Assembly: GCA_017999675.1 (NCBI GenBank)
Contig: JAGNLL010000014.1
Location: 1-32,244, forward strand
DNA from: Rickettsiales bacterium
GTDB lineage: Bacteria > Pseudomonadota > Alphaproteobacteria > Rickettsiales > UBA1997
DNA: 32,244 nt
Direction: 5' to 3'
The translations under genes and the position numbers were made by a program. Below are positions 17,726 to 26,075 of the stretch, piece after piece (position 1 is the first letter of the stretch; every line of letters starts with the position of its first letter). The notes under the pieces were generated by a model that saw nothing but the letters and a program-made list of their open reading frames with translations, searched no databases and was not told the DNA's origin.

Positions 17726-18553
17726 ATGCGCACAATTTCAATCAAAAATATCAAAATCGCCAATAACCTACCTTTCACATTAATTGCGGGTCCTTGCCAA
17801 ACCGAATCTCTCGATCACAGCTTAATGATGGCCTCAAACATCAAAAGAGTTTGCGACAAGCTTGGTATTAATTTTATTTACAAATCATCTTTCGACAAAG
17901 CCAACAGATCTAGCATTGGCGGCGAACGCGGCGCGGGACTTGAAAAAACTTTACCAATTTTTGCCGAAGTAAAAAAACAATTTGGCTGCCCAGTAATTAC
18001 CGATATTCACAACGAAGAACATTGCAAAATTTTAGCCAATGTTGACTCGGTAGACATTTTGCAAATTCCAGCATTTTTATGCCGCCAAACCGATTTGTTA
18101 GAAGCCGCTGCCAAAACCGGCAAAATCATCAACATCAAAAAAGGTCAATTTTTAGCACCTTGGGACGCCGCAAATATTGTTAAAAAAATGGATCACTTCG
18201 GAAACCAAAACGTCATGCTAACCGAACGCGGCGTGAGCTTTGGCTACAACACCCTAGTTTCAGACATGCGCAGCCTACCAATCATGGCTAAAACCGGCTG
18301 CCCAGTTGTGTTTGATGCAACTCACTCAGTGCAACAACCCGGAGGTCAAGGCAGCACCAGCGGCGGACAACGCGAGTTCGTAGAAACTTTAGCGAGTGCC
18401 GCCGTTGCCGTTGGCGTTGCCGCAGTGTTTATGGAAGTGCACCAAGACCCAGACAACGCCCCATCAGACGGCCCATGCATGGTGCGTTTAGACAATTTGG
18501 AAAAGCTTTTAACTAAGATGAAAAAATTCGACGAAATCGCCAAAGCCTCTTAA
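17726..18553 (+). CDS. kdsA: 3-deoxy-D-manno-octulosonate 8-phosphate synthase
   Basis: Condenses arabinose-5-phosphate and PEP to Kdo-8-phosphate for the LPS inner core. The 275 residues match KdsA. Key motifs are [10 protein letters not shown] with Cys24, [67 protein letters not shown] and [12 protein letters not shown]. Cys24 in place of the Asn of the E. coli enzyme marks the metal-dependent class. The loop after KANRSS reads [11 protein letters not shown], a variant of the usual SFRGPG seen in some alphaproteobacterial enzymes. The start is supported by the conserved N-terminus and lies 25 bases downstream of the divergent M48 reading frame at its longest. Confidence 0.95.
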   Translation: MRTISIKNIKIANNLPFTLIAGPCQTESLDHSLMMASNIKRVCDKLGINFIYKSSFDKANRSSIGGERGAGLEKTLPIFAEVKKQFGCPVITDIHNEEHCKILANVDSVDILQIPAFLCRQTDLLEAAAKTGKIINIKKGQFLAPWDAANIVKKMDHFGNQNVMLTERGVSFGYNTLVSDMRSLPIMAKTGCPVVFDATHSVQQPGGQGSTSGGQREFVETLASAAVAVGVAAVFMEVHQDPDNAPSDGPCMVRLDNLEKLLTKMKKFDEIAKAS

Positions 18554-18609
18554 GCAAACAACAAAAACACGACGCACAACATTTTATCTGAGAACGCCAA
18601 GAGTCAGCG

Positions 18610-18642
18610 AAAGAAAGAAATAATCTTCAAAGATCTTTCTTT
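18610..18642. terminator. Weak A/T-rich hairpin between convergent kdsA and DUF4116 gene
   Basis: The sequence aaagaaaga, a roughly 15-base interior, then tctttcttt ending in tttt forms a low-GC stem just before the stop of the minus-strand gene. It may act as a terminator for kdsA, but the stem is weak. The 88-base gap otherwise holds nothing recognisable. Confidence 0.3.
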
Positions 18643-20150
18643 TACTGGCAATTGACGCTGTTCAAATATTCCAATTTCTGCATGGTGTCCTGATCGTCTT
18701 TAAATCTGGACTTATTAAAACCAAGGCAAATGCCTTGCTTGGCAAATTCGATCATGAATTTCTTGTTATTTTTTATTGAATCTGACGCTACCTCGAGGAC
18801 AAACGGAGAGAATTTTTTACTCATTTTTGCAATATCTCTAACCACATACACGTTATCTCTTAATCTGCTTGAAGCGGCTTTAAATACATAACTTGAGGCT
18901 CGGCATTTTCCTTCATTTTCAGCCGCTAAAAGTAGATCCTTATTGTCTCGCAGTTTTTCTGAAAAATGGACAAATACGCGACAATTAATTGCCACCAAAC
19001 TCTTGGCAAATTCAAGATTTGCCTCCGCTTTATCTTTAAGCCTCTTGGAGGCATAATGAAATTCTTCATCGTGACTCGCAATGGCGATTTTTAATAATTC
19101 TTCATCATCTCTTAAACGATTTGAAGCGGCCGATAATACTTTGCCCCACAAATCGAGATTATGTCCAGAAGTGCCGTTAGACAAACCAAAAACTTTAATA
19201 ACCAAATCTTTATCGTCTCTAAGCTTTTCTGAAGAAAACTGAAAAATTGATTTATTGCGCTCAATCGCCGCTTTCATGAAATCAGCATCATTTTTTAATC
19301 GCGGAGAAAGATACTGGGCATTAGAAAAATGTGATTTCATTGCCATATTCATCACCTCTTCATCATCGTACAACCTGCTATCAAGATATTTCACCGTAGC
19401 ATGCTCTTGCTGTAAAAGTGATAGCACCAGTTTCTTGTCGCTAAAGCTTCCCATGATGTCAGGAAACCTGTTAACAAAATCAATCTCATCGGGAGCTGTC
19501 TTTACTTGCGGAAATGGTTTGTTAGCCTTTTTATAACTCCATTTATTTGAGTCTTTATCGAAGGACAAAACCATGTTAACCAAGTTGTTTTGACTCTCAC
19601 CGTCTATTATCCTGACCTGATTTTCTCCGTTCCACGAATGAAACTTAGGATAACTAAATTCTTTGTCTTGCGAGCTAAAAACATTCTTAAATTTATTCTC
19701 CCGAAGTTCATAAATATCTATCGATGAACCATTCATTTCATCGGCATTAATTGAAGCAATCCTTGTTAAATCAGGAGAGAAGTAGGGAAAAGAGTTTATT
19801 TTAAGGATTTGATTATTGACCAAATCTATTACATCAAACGATGCCCACTCATAACCTCCAACAAGGAATATCAAGTAACGGTGATCTACAACATCTTTGA
19901 ATGAGTAACTCTCCCAAGCATCTAAACAAGTTTCATCAATACAATTATCGAGCCGAATTTTCTTCCCAGATTTGGTTTTAACCAAAAAACCAAAATTAGT
20001 TTTCTGCACAAATTCCTTGTACCTATTTAGCATATAATATTCTTCAAATGGCTCAGCTAAAGTTGCGGATGAAACAAATGCCAAAGATAAAAATAGAAAA
20101 ACAGAAAAAGCTTTTGAACGAAAGCTGACGCGGTGTTTATGAAATCTCAT
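18642..20150 (-). CDS. Exported DUF4116 repeat protein (paralogue 1)
   Basis: A 502-residue protein with a signal peptide (basic start, hydrophobic FSVFLFLSLAFVSSATLA, likely cleavage near residue 32). Residues 33-235 are beta-rich and resemble propeller-like strands (SPDLTRIASI, FHSWNGENQVRII); the start of this region matches the neighbouring paralogue (EYYMLNRYKEFVQKTNFGFLV). From about 237 to the end it consists of some nine roughly 24-30-residue units with the DUF4116 signature (SEKLRDDKDL, NRLRDDEELLKIAI, KRLKDKAEAN, SRFKDDQDT). DUF4116 repeats occur in bacteria, giant viruses and protists, with no defined biochemical role that I know. The final Cys and several Cys pairs suggest a periplasmic or secreted location. 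It is divergent from paralogue 2. Confidence 0.8.
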   Translation of the reverse strand: MRFHKHRVSFRSKAFSVFLFLSLAFVSSATLAEPFEEYYMLNRYKEFVQKTNFGFLVKTKSGKKIRLDNCIDETCLDAWESYSFKDVVDHRYLIFLVGGYEWASFDVIDLVNNQILKINSFPYFSPDLTRIASINADEMNGSSIDIYELRENKFKNVFSSQDKEFSYPKFHSWNGENQVRIIDGESQNNLVNMVLSFDKDSNKWSYKKANKPFPQVKTAPDEIDFVNRFPDIMGSFSDKKLVLSLLQQEHATVKYLDSRLYDDEEVMNMAMKSHFSNAQYLSPRLKNDADFMKAAIERNKSIFQFSSEKLRDDKDLVIKVFGLSNGTSGHNLDLWGKVLSAASNRLRDDEELLKIAIASHDEEFHYASKRLKDKAEANLEFAKSLVAINCRVFVHFSEKLRDNKDLLLAAENEGKCRASSYVFKAASSRLRDNVYVVRDIAKMSKKFSPFVLEVASDSIKNNKKFMIEFAKQGICLGFNKSRFKDDQDTMQKLEYLNSVNCQ

Positions 20151-20284
20151 AGTTTCTTGGTTAGTGGTGGTGAAAAAATTGGTTATAAGTTTTTCATAAA
20201 TATTTCTGGTTTATAAATTTTTGAAGTAAATTTTCTTTTACGAATTTTTGGGCAAACCTTATCACCCTAGAGAAAAAACTTAAA
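20151..20284. promoter_or_regulatory. AT-rich divergent spacer between the two DUF4116 genes
   Basis: This 134-base gap must hold the promoters for both divergent genes. It is strongly AT-rich, with runs such as ataaatatttctggtttata, but I cannot assign -35/-10 boxes with confidence and see no long palindrome. The position is the evidence, not a motif. Confidence 0.35.
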
Positions 20285-21370
20285 ATGAAAAAAACACCAC
20301 ACTCCCTACTCTTAATAATGGCATTATTATTTTACCCACTTGTCGGCGCAACAGCCAGCGACACAGATTTCACCGATGGAACCTTTAGCTCCTACCACCA
20401 ATATTATCTCTTACAAAAATATTCCAACCTTATCAAAAAAACCAAAAGGGGTTTCGTTCTAAACAATAAGAATGGCTCAAAAGAAATTCTCGATTCATCT
20501 TTTGACATTCACAGATATCACAAAGACAGCGATTATTTGGTTTTTGTGCAGTATGAAGATGAATCTGAATATTACGAAATTATCGATACCAAAAATGGCA
20601 ATTTGTTGCGTACAGATAACAAAAAAGGCTATTCCACTTTTTATAGTGAACCAATGCCATCACCAGATGGAAAATATCTTTTTGTCTCCGCCAAACTTGA
20701 TGAATATGATCTGTACAAAATTGAAGGTGCCAAGCTGAAGAAAGAGAAATCTTTTGGAACCATTATGTTCTACAAAGCTTTCTGGATTGGCTTAAAGAAG
20801 ATTTTTTTCACATATGGTAAGGATGAAAAGTTTGTAATTCACTACGATGAAAACTACCAAGATTGGCTTAAAGCAGAAATTAAAACAGAATTTAAAAACA
20901 TTGAGGACGCGGAGCTAGAAGAAGAAATAAAAGAATCTTTCAAAACGGTAAACGAGTTGTTCTCCAGCAAAGAGAAAGCCTTAAAAGCTGTTACTGATTA
21001 TGGCGATGCCATAAGATTCATCCCCAAAAAATTCCGTTATGATGATGACGTTGTTAAGGCAGCCATCTTGTGGGATGCCCGTAATTTAGAATATGCTTCC
21101 CCAGAATTAAGGAACGACAGAACGATTGTTTTAGCAGCAGTAAAAAATGACTATTCCAGTCTTTCATACGCATCTGATCGTCTAAAAGACGATTACGAAA
21201 TTGCCCAAATTGCCGCTAAACAAAGCCCTTTTGGTTATTACCTTATTTCGGAAAGATTACAAAATAATGCTGAAATAATCAGGTCTGTGATTAACAAATG
21301 CTCTTCTGTAGTTATGTCGGAGCATGAAAAACCAGAATGCAGCAAAATCCGAGAACAGTATACTAATTAA
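20285..21370 (+). CDS. Exported DUF4116 repeat protein (paralogue 2)
   Basis: A 361-residue protein with a clear signal peptide (MKKTPHSLLLIMALLFYPLV, cleavage near residue 24). Residues about 38-72 (QYYLLQKYSNLIKKTKRGFV, then an NGSKEILD turn) align by eye with the same region of the divergent neighbour, so the two are paralogues. A beta-rich middle with SPDGKYLFVSAKLDE recalls a propeller blade. From about 228 come four DUF4116-like units (KKFRYDDDVVKAA, PELRNDRTIVLAA, DRLKDDYEIAQIA, ERLQNNAEIIRSV). It is shorter than paralogue 1 because it has fewer units, and it ends with two Cys residues. Function is unknown; an interaction or adhesion scaffold is plausible but not shown. Confidence 0.8.
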   Translation: MKKTPHSLLLIMALLFYPLVGATASDTDFTDGTFSSYHQYYLLQKYSNLIKKTKRGFVLNNKNGSKEILDSSFDIHRYHKDSDYLVFVQYEDESEYYEIIDTKNGNLLRTDNKKGYSTFYSEPMPSPDGKYLFVSAKLDEYDLYKIEGAKLKKEKSFGTIMFYKAFWIGLKKIFFTYGKDEKFVIHYDENYQDWLKAEIKTEFKNIEDAELEEEIKESFKTVNELFSSKEKALKAVTDYGDAIRFIPKKFRYDDDVVKAAILWDARNLEYASPELRNDRTIVLAAVKNDYSSLSYASDRLKDDYEIAQIAAKQSPFGYYLISERLQNNAEIIRSVINKCSSVVMSEHEKPECSKIREQYTN

Positions 21371-21483
21371 CCAAATTGAGCCGCGCTAAAATATTTCTTT
21401 GTAAAAAATAGATCAGAAATTTAAGTCAGAAACTCCACTCACAAATTCACCAACCAATCACGAACCGAGTTCACAAAAAAAAT

Positions 21484-22086
21484 ATGAAAAATATCTCAAA
21501 AAAATCTCTAGCGCTTGCGGCAATTGTTTTAAGTTTTTTGACTGCGGAGGTTTCTTTGGCGGAAAGTGTGACTGATACAAAATCACCTCAAGCTAGTGCA
21601 TCAAAGCCAGCTGTAAAAATCACCAAAACCACAGGAGATCCTGACTTAAAACTTTCGATTGAGGAGTTGAGAAAAAAGTATCCGATCAACTTATTGGACC
21701 AAAAGAAGAAGAGCTACAAACAAGGTCAAAAAATTAATCTAGATGATTATTCAATCGAAGAAATCAAAGCGGCGTTTTTGAACGCGGATAGAAATTTTAT
21801 TTCGAGAATACCACTTAAAGACATACCGATAATCAATGGAAAATATGACCACGAAATATTATATAATGATGTAAAAGCTTACAGCCAGCTTGAGTTGGAT
21901 ATAATTGATGAGTCCTGCAACAAGCTTGGTTTGTATGTTTTTACTAAACCAAAAAAGTATCAGATATTACAGTATTTTCTTTTCCATTCTGAAAAGATTC
22001 AGATTTTTATTGGTCGATTTATTCCAACAAAAACTAGTATTTGTTTCTCAAATAATGACCCTTTTGAGCTAGAAGACCGCAACTAG
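21484..22086 (+). CDS. Exported protein of unknown family
   Basis: I do not recognise this 200-residue protein. It begins with a signal peptide (MKNISKKSLALAAIVLSFLT, cleavage near AEVSLA at about 26), followed by a Lys/Ser/Pro-rich linker and a mixed alpha/beta domain (SIEELRKKYPINLLDQKKK; LDDYSIEEIKAAFLNADRNF; LELDIIDESCNKLGLYVFTK). It has two Cys. It lies 113 bases after the DUF4116 gene and 27 bases before the M23 protein, in the same reading frame as the latter but separated from it by two stops (TAG at 22084, TAA at 22108). It could be the exported partner of the M23 protein, or the detached front end of a once longer protein. Confidence 0.65.
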   Translation: MKNISKKSLALAAIVLSFLTAEVSLAESVTDTKSPQASASKPAVKITKTTGDPDLKLSIEELRKKYPINLLDQKKKSYKQGQKINLDDYSIEEIKAAFLNADRNFISRIPLKDIPIINGKYDHEILYNDVKAYSQLELDIIDESCNKLGLYVFTKPKKYQILQYFLFHSEKIQIFIGRFIPTKTSICFSNNDPFELEDRN

Positions 22087-22113
22087 TCAACTCTAATCAC
22101 AAATTTATAACCA

Positions 22114-25100
22114 ATGCCATTTTTCTTAATTCGCAAACCACTTAACAATCTTTCCAAGGTTAGCGATGAAAAAGGAAATCGCGCCATACATCCTTACACT
22201 GGCAAACCTGAACAACCTCACAAGGGAATTGATTTAGTTCCGGGAACTGGCGAAGGATCGCTAGATGTCTTTGCTGCTCATGATGGCACAGTTATTTTTT
22301 CGGGGCAGCAAATAAAAAGAGATGAAAAAGGTAAGCCAATACTTGATAAGGATGGCAAAGAGATATTGGTTGGTTATGGAAATCACATTGTAGTTCAAGC
22401 TGAAGATGGAAGACGGACTCGTTATGCACATTTAGCCACTAAACTGGTTGGAGTTGGTCAACCAATCGGCACCGCTCCTGGGATGGTTAAAAAAATTGGA
22501 ATAGCAGGAAATACCGGCGGTAGCACCGGAGTTCATCTTCATTTTGAAGTTATCGCAAGCGATGGAGAAACAAGAGAAAACCCCCGCCAATACCTTGCCG
22601 AAGCATTCCCAGATGATTTCACAACAACAGTTAATGCAGGAAGTTTGGAAGGAGAAATTGTGGGAGACCAGCGCGACAACACAATGATCGCCAACTCTCG
22701 CCAAAACACCCTCGAAGGCCTCGCCGGCAGAGACACCTACCGCTTTCCAACCCTAGCTGGTTCTGATGTGATCGACGATGTTGACTTGAATGGCAAAATC
22801 GTAATTGGCGGCGTCGCCCTTTCCGGCAAAGCCCACTCCAAGCGCGATGTCACCACCAACGAAATAATCCCCGATCAATGGACACTCGGTTCTTTCAACC
22901 TAGCTCGAGTTGGCGATGATTTAGAAATTTATCAATCAGGAACATCGCGTGATAAGGCAGATGCAGCTAGGGTGGTGGTTAAGGGTTATCCGTTTGCTTC
23001 GTTGCAGCCGGCGTTTGGGATTAATTTGGATTTAAAAGAAATTGGTCTGGGTTATCCAAAAAGTTTGGGCAGTGAAAGACTTGTGTACAAGGTTGGAAAC
23101 TCGGTTTACTCAACAAAAGATGATCAGGGAAAGTTCTTCGTTCCGGCAATTGTTTATGATGAGGCAGTGCAAAATCCAAATTACGCACTGAGATTTTACG
23201 ACAGCAAGGGGGTGTTAACTTCAACCAAGTTTCTAACCGACATTATTCAAACCGAAATATCGGGACCAAAAACAATAACTAGAGCATTATCTCCTACCAT
23301 TCCCGGCGCTTTGAGTTGCAAACTTGATGATGGTAGCGTGGCTTTTATCTACGGGTTTAACGAATATTCTTTTGATGGTCCGAATTTTTTAGGCAATTCT
23401 TATGCCTTTATTGCCAAAGTTGATGCCAATGGAGAGTTGATCTCGAATGAGATGGTTCATCAAATTACAACTACTAGTAGCCGCGATGCATTTTATCGAA
23501 CTGGCGTTCATATTCCTAGTTTTATATCGCCAAATGGCATGTGTTTTAACACACCTTTTGCAAATTATATTTGCGGAACTCTTGATGACGAGCAACTAGA
23601 TTTCGTAGAATCTAGTGCTGAATTTAATTATGATGGAGCCCCTCAAGACAACTCTTTTGCAATACTTCCAACTGGTCACAAAATAACCGCAACTTACCAA
23701 AATGGGGCCGATCCCTTAGGCATTGCAATTGCTTCTCCAATTTACGCCCAAACCCCAGACGATCAAAAAATTGCCAACTACGATGTCACGGGCATTCACA
23801 CCACAAACCCAGAGCTAAAAACTTCAATGCTATCTCTATCAAGAGAAGAAGGGGTTAATCTAAAAGTTTCACCAAACCCAAACTCTTGTTTAGCCGTTAT
23901 TGGATGCGATTCCAACCCTTCTGCCAAAATGAGCTTCCCCGTTGACCACCACTCACAAATTTCTCTCTATTCATCAACTGACCGCGATTACACCCTCGAT
24001 CAATTGTTGAATGGAGAGTTTGATTTTAGTGCTGCAACGCCTTTGCCGATAAGCCGTCCGGTTAATCGTCGCAAACTTTCTGCCCAAGAAGAGGCGCGCA
24101 TTTTGGCTGATCCAAGTAGATACGACAAAGCACTTGTTGATGCCATTTGGGAAAGAGGCCTTGGTGGAAAAGAGGCGGCAGAGGCACTTGTTAAAGAATC
24201 TGAAAGATCACTTGCTCTTGGAAATTTCACCAACTCTACCGACGATGATTATTCTTACGGATACTACGGCGAAGGCTCTGACGACGATTCAGTCAGTGAG
24301 CCAGAAATTGATTTAGAAAACCTGCAATCTCCCTACACCATCATTTTGCTACCAAACAACCAAACCGTTATTTTAGTTGGGGTTAACGCCACTGAAGTTG
24401 CCAAAACTCCTGAGGTTTATTTTTTAACACAAAACCAACTAACCAATTCTCCAAGCGGGCAGCCTTCGGGCAAGCCTTCAAAAGAACCTACTGGAAAGCC
24501 ATCAAATCAACCAATTGCAGCACCATCAGGGCAACCAACAGGTTATCCAACCTCACACCCAACTGCGGGTGATTTAATCATGCCAAGCGGGCAGCCATCA
24601 GAGCAACCAAATGGATTACCAACTGGCAAACCTTCAAGTGAGCCATCGCAGCAACCAAGCCTAAAACCATTTGCCAATCCAAGCGCAGTTCCATCTTACA
24701 AACCGCAGGCGATTCCGTCTTTTAACCCAACTGGCAAGCCAAGTTCTTTGCCAACTGGTGAGCCTTCAAAACGAAGCAAACAACCAACAAATCAGCCATC
24801 AAGATCGAGGGACACCTCAGATATTCCAACCGCAAAACCAAGTTTTAATCCAATCTCAAACAGCCCAAGCGCTTCTCAAACAGAATTTTCTACCAGCTAC
24901 CAACCAACAAACCTTCGCGCTTCATTTGAACCAACCTCAGCACCAAGCAACGCCGGCAGCATTTCTCCAACAGCAAGAAATACAATTGGGTCAGGTGACG
25001 ATTCAAAACCCTCAAACATCATCGCGCCAGTCGCAGGAGGAGTTGCGGCTTTGTTAGGCATTTTAGGAATTGCAGCAGTTTACAAATATTGCAAAGGCGC

Positions 25101-25200
25101 GAAGGCAAATAAAACTGTGCATCCAAAAAGTGAGAAGGATGGAATTTTTGTAGAAATTGTTGGAAAGGATGGAGATGGAAATGAGGGGGTTGGAAGGTAG
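22114..25200 (+). CDS. M23 peptidase-like protein with PSGQPSG repeat stalk and C-terminal membrane anchor
   Basis: A 1028-residue mosaic. Residues 35-155 form an M23/LytM-type peptidase domain with the zinc motif HKGID (His36, Asp40), His106 in RYAHL, and HLHFEV (His141, His143), so the metal and catalytic residues look complete; in active family members this cuts peptidoglycan peptides. Residues 182-212 contain one degenerate RTX-like unit (GDQRDNTMIANSRQNTLEGL). A long beta-rich region without a recognised domain follows to about 690, then an acidic patch (DDDYSYGYYGEGSDDDS) at about 709-723. Residues 780-960 are a Pro/Ser-rich repeat stalk. A single hydrophobic helix, IIAPVAGGVAALLGILGIAA, at about 969-988 and a basic tail end the protein. 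No N-terminal signal peptide is visible from ATG 22114. The stalk resembles PSGQPTGQPS repeats known to me from stramenopile proteins. The substrate and host role are unknown. Confidence 0.8.
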   Translation: MPFFLIRKPLNNLSKVSDEKGNRAIHPYTGKPEQPHKGIDLVPGTGEGSLDVFAAHDGTVIFSGQQIKRDEKGKPILDKDGKEILVGYGNHIVVQAEDGRRTRYAHLATKLVGVGQPIGTAPGMVKKIGIAGNTGGSTGVHLHFEVIASDGETRENPRQYLAEAFPDDFTTTVNAGSLEGEIVGDQRDNTMIANSRQNTLEGLAGRDTYRFPTLAGSDVIDDVDLNGKIVIGGVALSGKAHSKRDVTTNEIIPDQWTLGSFNLARVGDDLEIYQSGTSRDKADAARVVVKGYPFASLQPAFGINLDLKEIGLGYPKSLGSERLVYKVGNSVYSTKDDQGKFFVPAIVYDEAVQNPNYALRFYDSKGVLTSTKFLTDIIQTEISGPKTITRALSPTIPGALSCKLDDGSVAFIYGFNEYSFDGPNFLGNSYAFIAKVDANGELISNEMVHQITTTSSRDAFYRTGVHIPSFISPNGMCFNTPFANYICGTLDDEQLDFVESSAEFNYDGAPQDNSFAILPTGHKITATYQNGADPLGIAIASPIYAQTPDDQKIANYDVTGIHTTNPELKTSMLSLSREEGVNLKVSPNPNSCLAVIGCDSNPSAKMSFPVDHHSQISLYSSTDRDYTLDQLLNGEFDFSAATPLPISRPVNRRKLSAQEEARILADPSRYDKALVDAIWERGLGGKEAAEALVKESERSLALGNFTNSTDDDYSYGYYGEGSDDDSVSEPEIDLENLQSPYTIILLPNNQTVILVGVNATEVAKTPEVYFLTQNQLTNSPSGQPSGKPSKEPTGKPSNQPIAAPSGQPTGYPTSHPTAGDLIMPSGQPSEQPNGLPTGKPSSEPSQQPSLKPFANPSAVPSYKPQAIPSFNPTGKPSSLPTGEPSKRSKQPTNQPSRSRDTSDIPTAKPSFNPISNSPSASQTEFSTSYQPTNLRASFEPTSAPSNAGSISPTARNTIGSGDDSKPSNIIAPVAGGVAALLGILGIAAVYKYCKGAKANKTVHPKSEKDGIFVEIVGKDGDGNEGVGR
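24451..24990 (+). repeat. Coding repeat tract for PSGQPSG/PTGKPS-type units
   Basis: Degenerate units of about four codons encode variations of P-S-x-x-P-(S/T)-G-x, with PSGQPSGKPS, PTGKPSNQP, PSGQPTGYPT, PSGQPSEQPN, PTGKPSSEPS and PTGKPSSLPT. The DNA repeats are imperfect (ccaagcgggcagcc recurs), so this is an old or diversified array, not a recent tandem duplication. The units become irregular toward the membrane anchor. Confidence 0.85.
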
Positions 25201-25271
25201 AATAAATTTTGAGGTGGATGTAAATATTCTGCCTCGTCACTATTCGAGTTAAATAAAATCAAATCAAAAAC

Positions 25272-25940
25272 ATGACACACAACATTTTAGTAATCGACGA
25301 CGACACCCGCCTTCGCACTTTGCTTGGGCGTTTTCTTAGCGAAAATGGTTTTAGTGTTGAACTTGCCAAAGACACGTCTGAAGCCAAAGCGCTAATGCAA
25401 AATGCGAAATTCGATTTGCTAATTGTTGATGTGATGATGCCAAACGAAACTGGCGTTGAGTTTACCCTCAAGCTGCGCCAAACCTCAAAAATCCCCGTCA
25501 TCATGCTCACCGCGCGTGGCGATTTTGACGACCGCATAAAAGGGTTAGAAGCCGGAGCTGATGATTATTTGCCAAAACCTTTCGAACCAAAAGAACTGCT
25601 TTTGCGCATTAATAATGTTCTCAAACGCATCGCTACAAAACCACAGCCAGAGCCAACCTGCTCGTTCGGCAACTTCTCCTTCAACCTGCAAGATTTGCGC
25701 CTAAAAAAAGGCGAAGAATTCATCCACATCACCGACTCTGAAGCAAAAATTTTAAGCATTTTGTGCAAAGAAAAAGGCAACGCCGTGGCGCGTGAAACCT
25801 TATCGGCCTTATGCGGCGGCATTGATGAAAGAAGCATCGATGTGCAAATTACCAGGCTTAGAAGAAAAATTGAGATCAACCCAAAACAACCGCATTACTT
25901 ACAGACTGTAAGGAATCGGGGGTATGTGATTTATGGGTAG
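25272..25940 (+). CDS. OmpR-family response regulator
   Basis: DNA-binding two-component regulator of 222 residues. The receiver domain (4-117) has the acidic pair in VIDDDTR, the phosphorylation site Asp53 (LLIVDVMMP), Thr80 (MLTARGD) and Lys102 (YLPKPFEP). A winged-helix OmpR/PhoB effector domain follows (ITDSEAKILSILCKEKGNAV; DERSIDVQITRLRRKIE; QTVRNRGYVIYG). No kinase is adjacent. The only sensor kinase in the window (11405-13366) is a possible partner but not evidently linked. The start is aaaaacATG without a Shine-Dalgarno, 71 bases after the M23 gene. Target genes are unknown. Confidence 0.93.
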   Translation: MTHNILVIDDDTRLRTLLGRFLSENGFSVELAKDTSEAKALMQNAKFDLLIVDVMMPNETGVEFTLKLRQTSKIPVIMLTARGDFDDRIKGLEAGADDYLPKPFEPKELLLRINNVLKRIATKPQPEPTCSFGNFSFNLQDLRLKKGEEFIHITDSEAKILSILCKEKGNAVARETLSALCGGIDERSIDVQITRLRRKIEINPKQPHYLQTVRNRGYVIYG

Positions 25941-25987
25941 CCACACCGCTTTTTTCCACAATTCAATCTAACTTAAATATTTTATCG

Positions 25988-26059
25988 CGTCATTGCGAGC
26001 GAAGCGTGGCAATCCATCTTGCAACACGACTGGATTGCCGCGCTTCGCTCGCAATGACG
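25988..26059. repeat. Palindromic repeat, family E (cgtcattgcgagcgaagcg)
   Basis: Arms 25988-26016 and 26031-26059 are 29 bases each with one mismatch and a 14-base spacer. The motif cgtcattgcgag...ggcaatcc is of the kind found dispersed in Rickettsiales and other genomes. It lies between the convergent response regulator and the dehydrogenase gene. A half copy occurs at 29417-29446. Confidence 0.85.
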
Positions 26060-26075
26060 GTTGAAAGTAAGCAGC

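Noticed and set aside
22084-22116. Stop-codon readthrough joining the 200-residue protein to the M23 protein
   Set aside because: Two in-frame stops (TAG and TAA) separate them, so simple single-stop readthrough does not work; kept only as a possible split gene.
24451-24990. CRISPR-like or tandem DNA repeat array
   Set aside because: The repeats are degenerate, in frame and of about four codons with no spacers; they are a coding Pro/Ser repeat.
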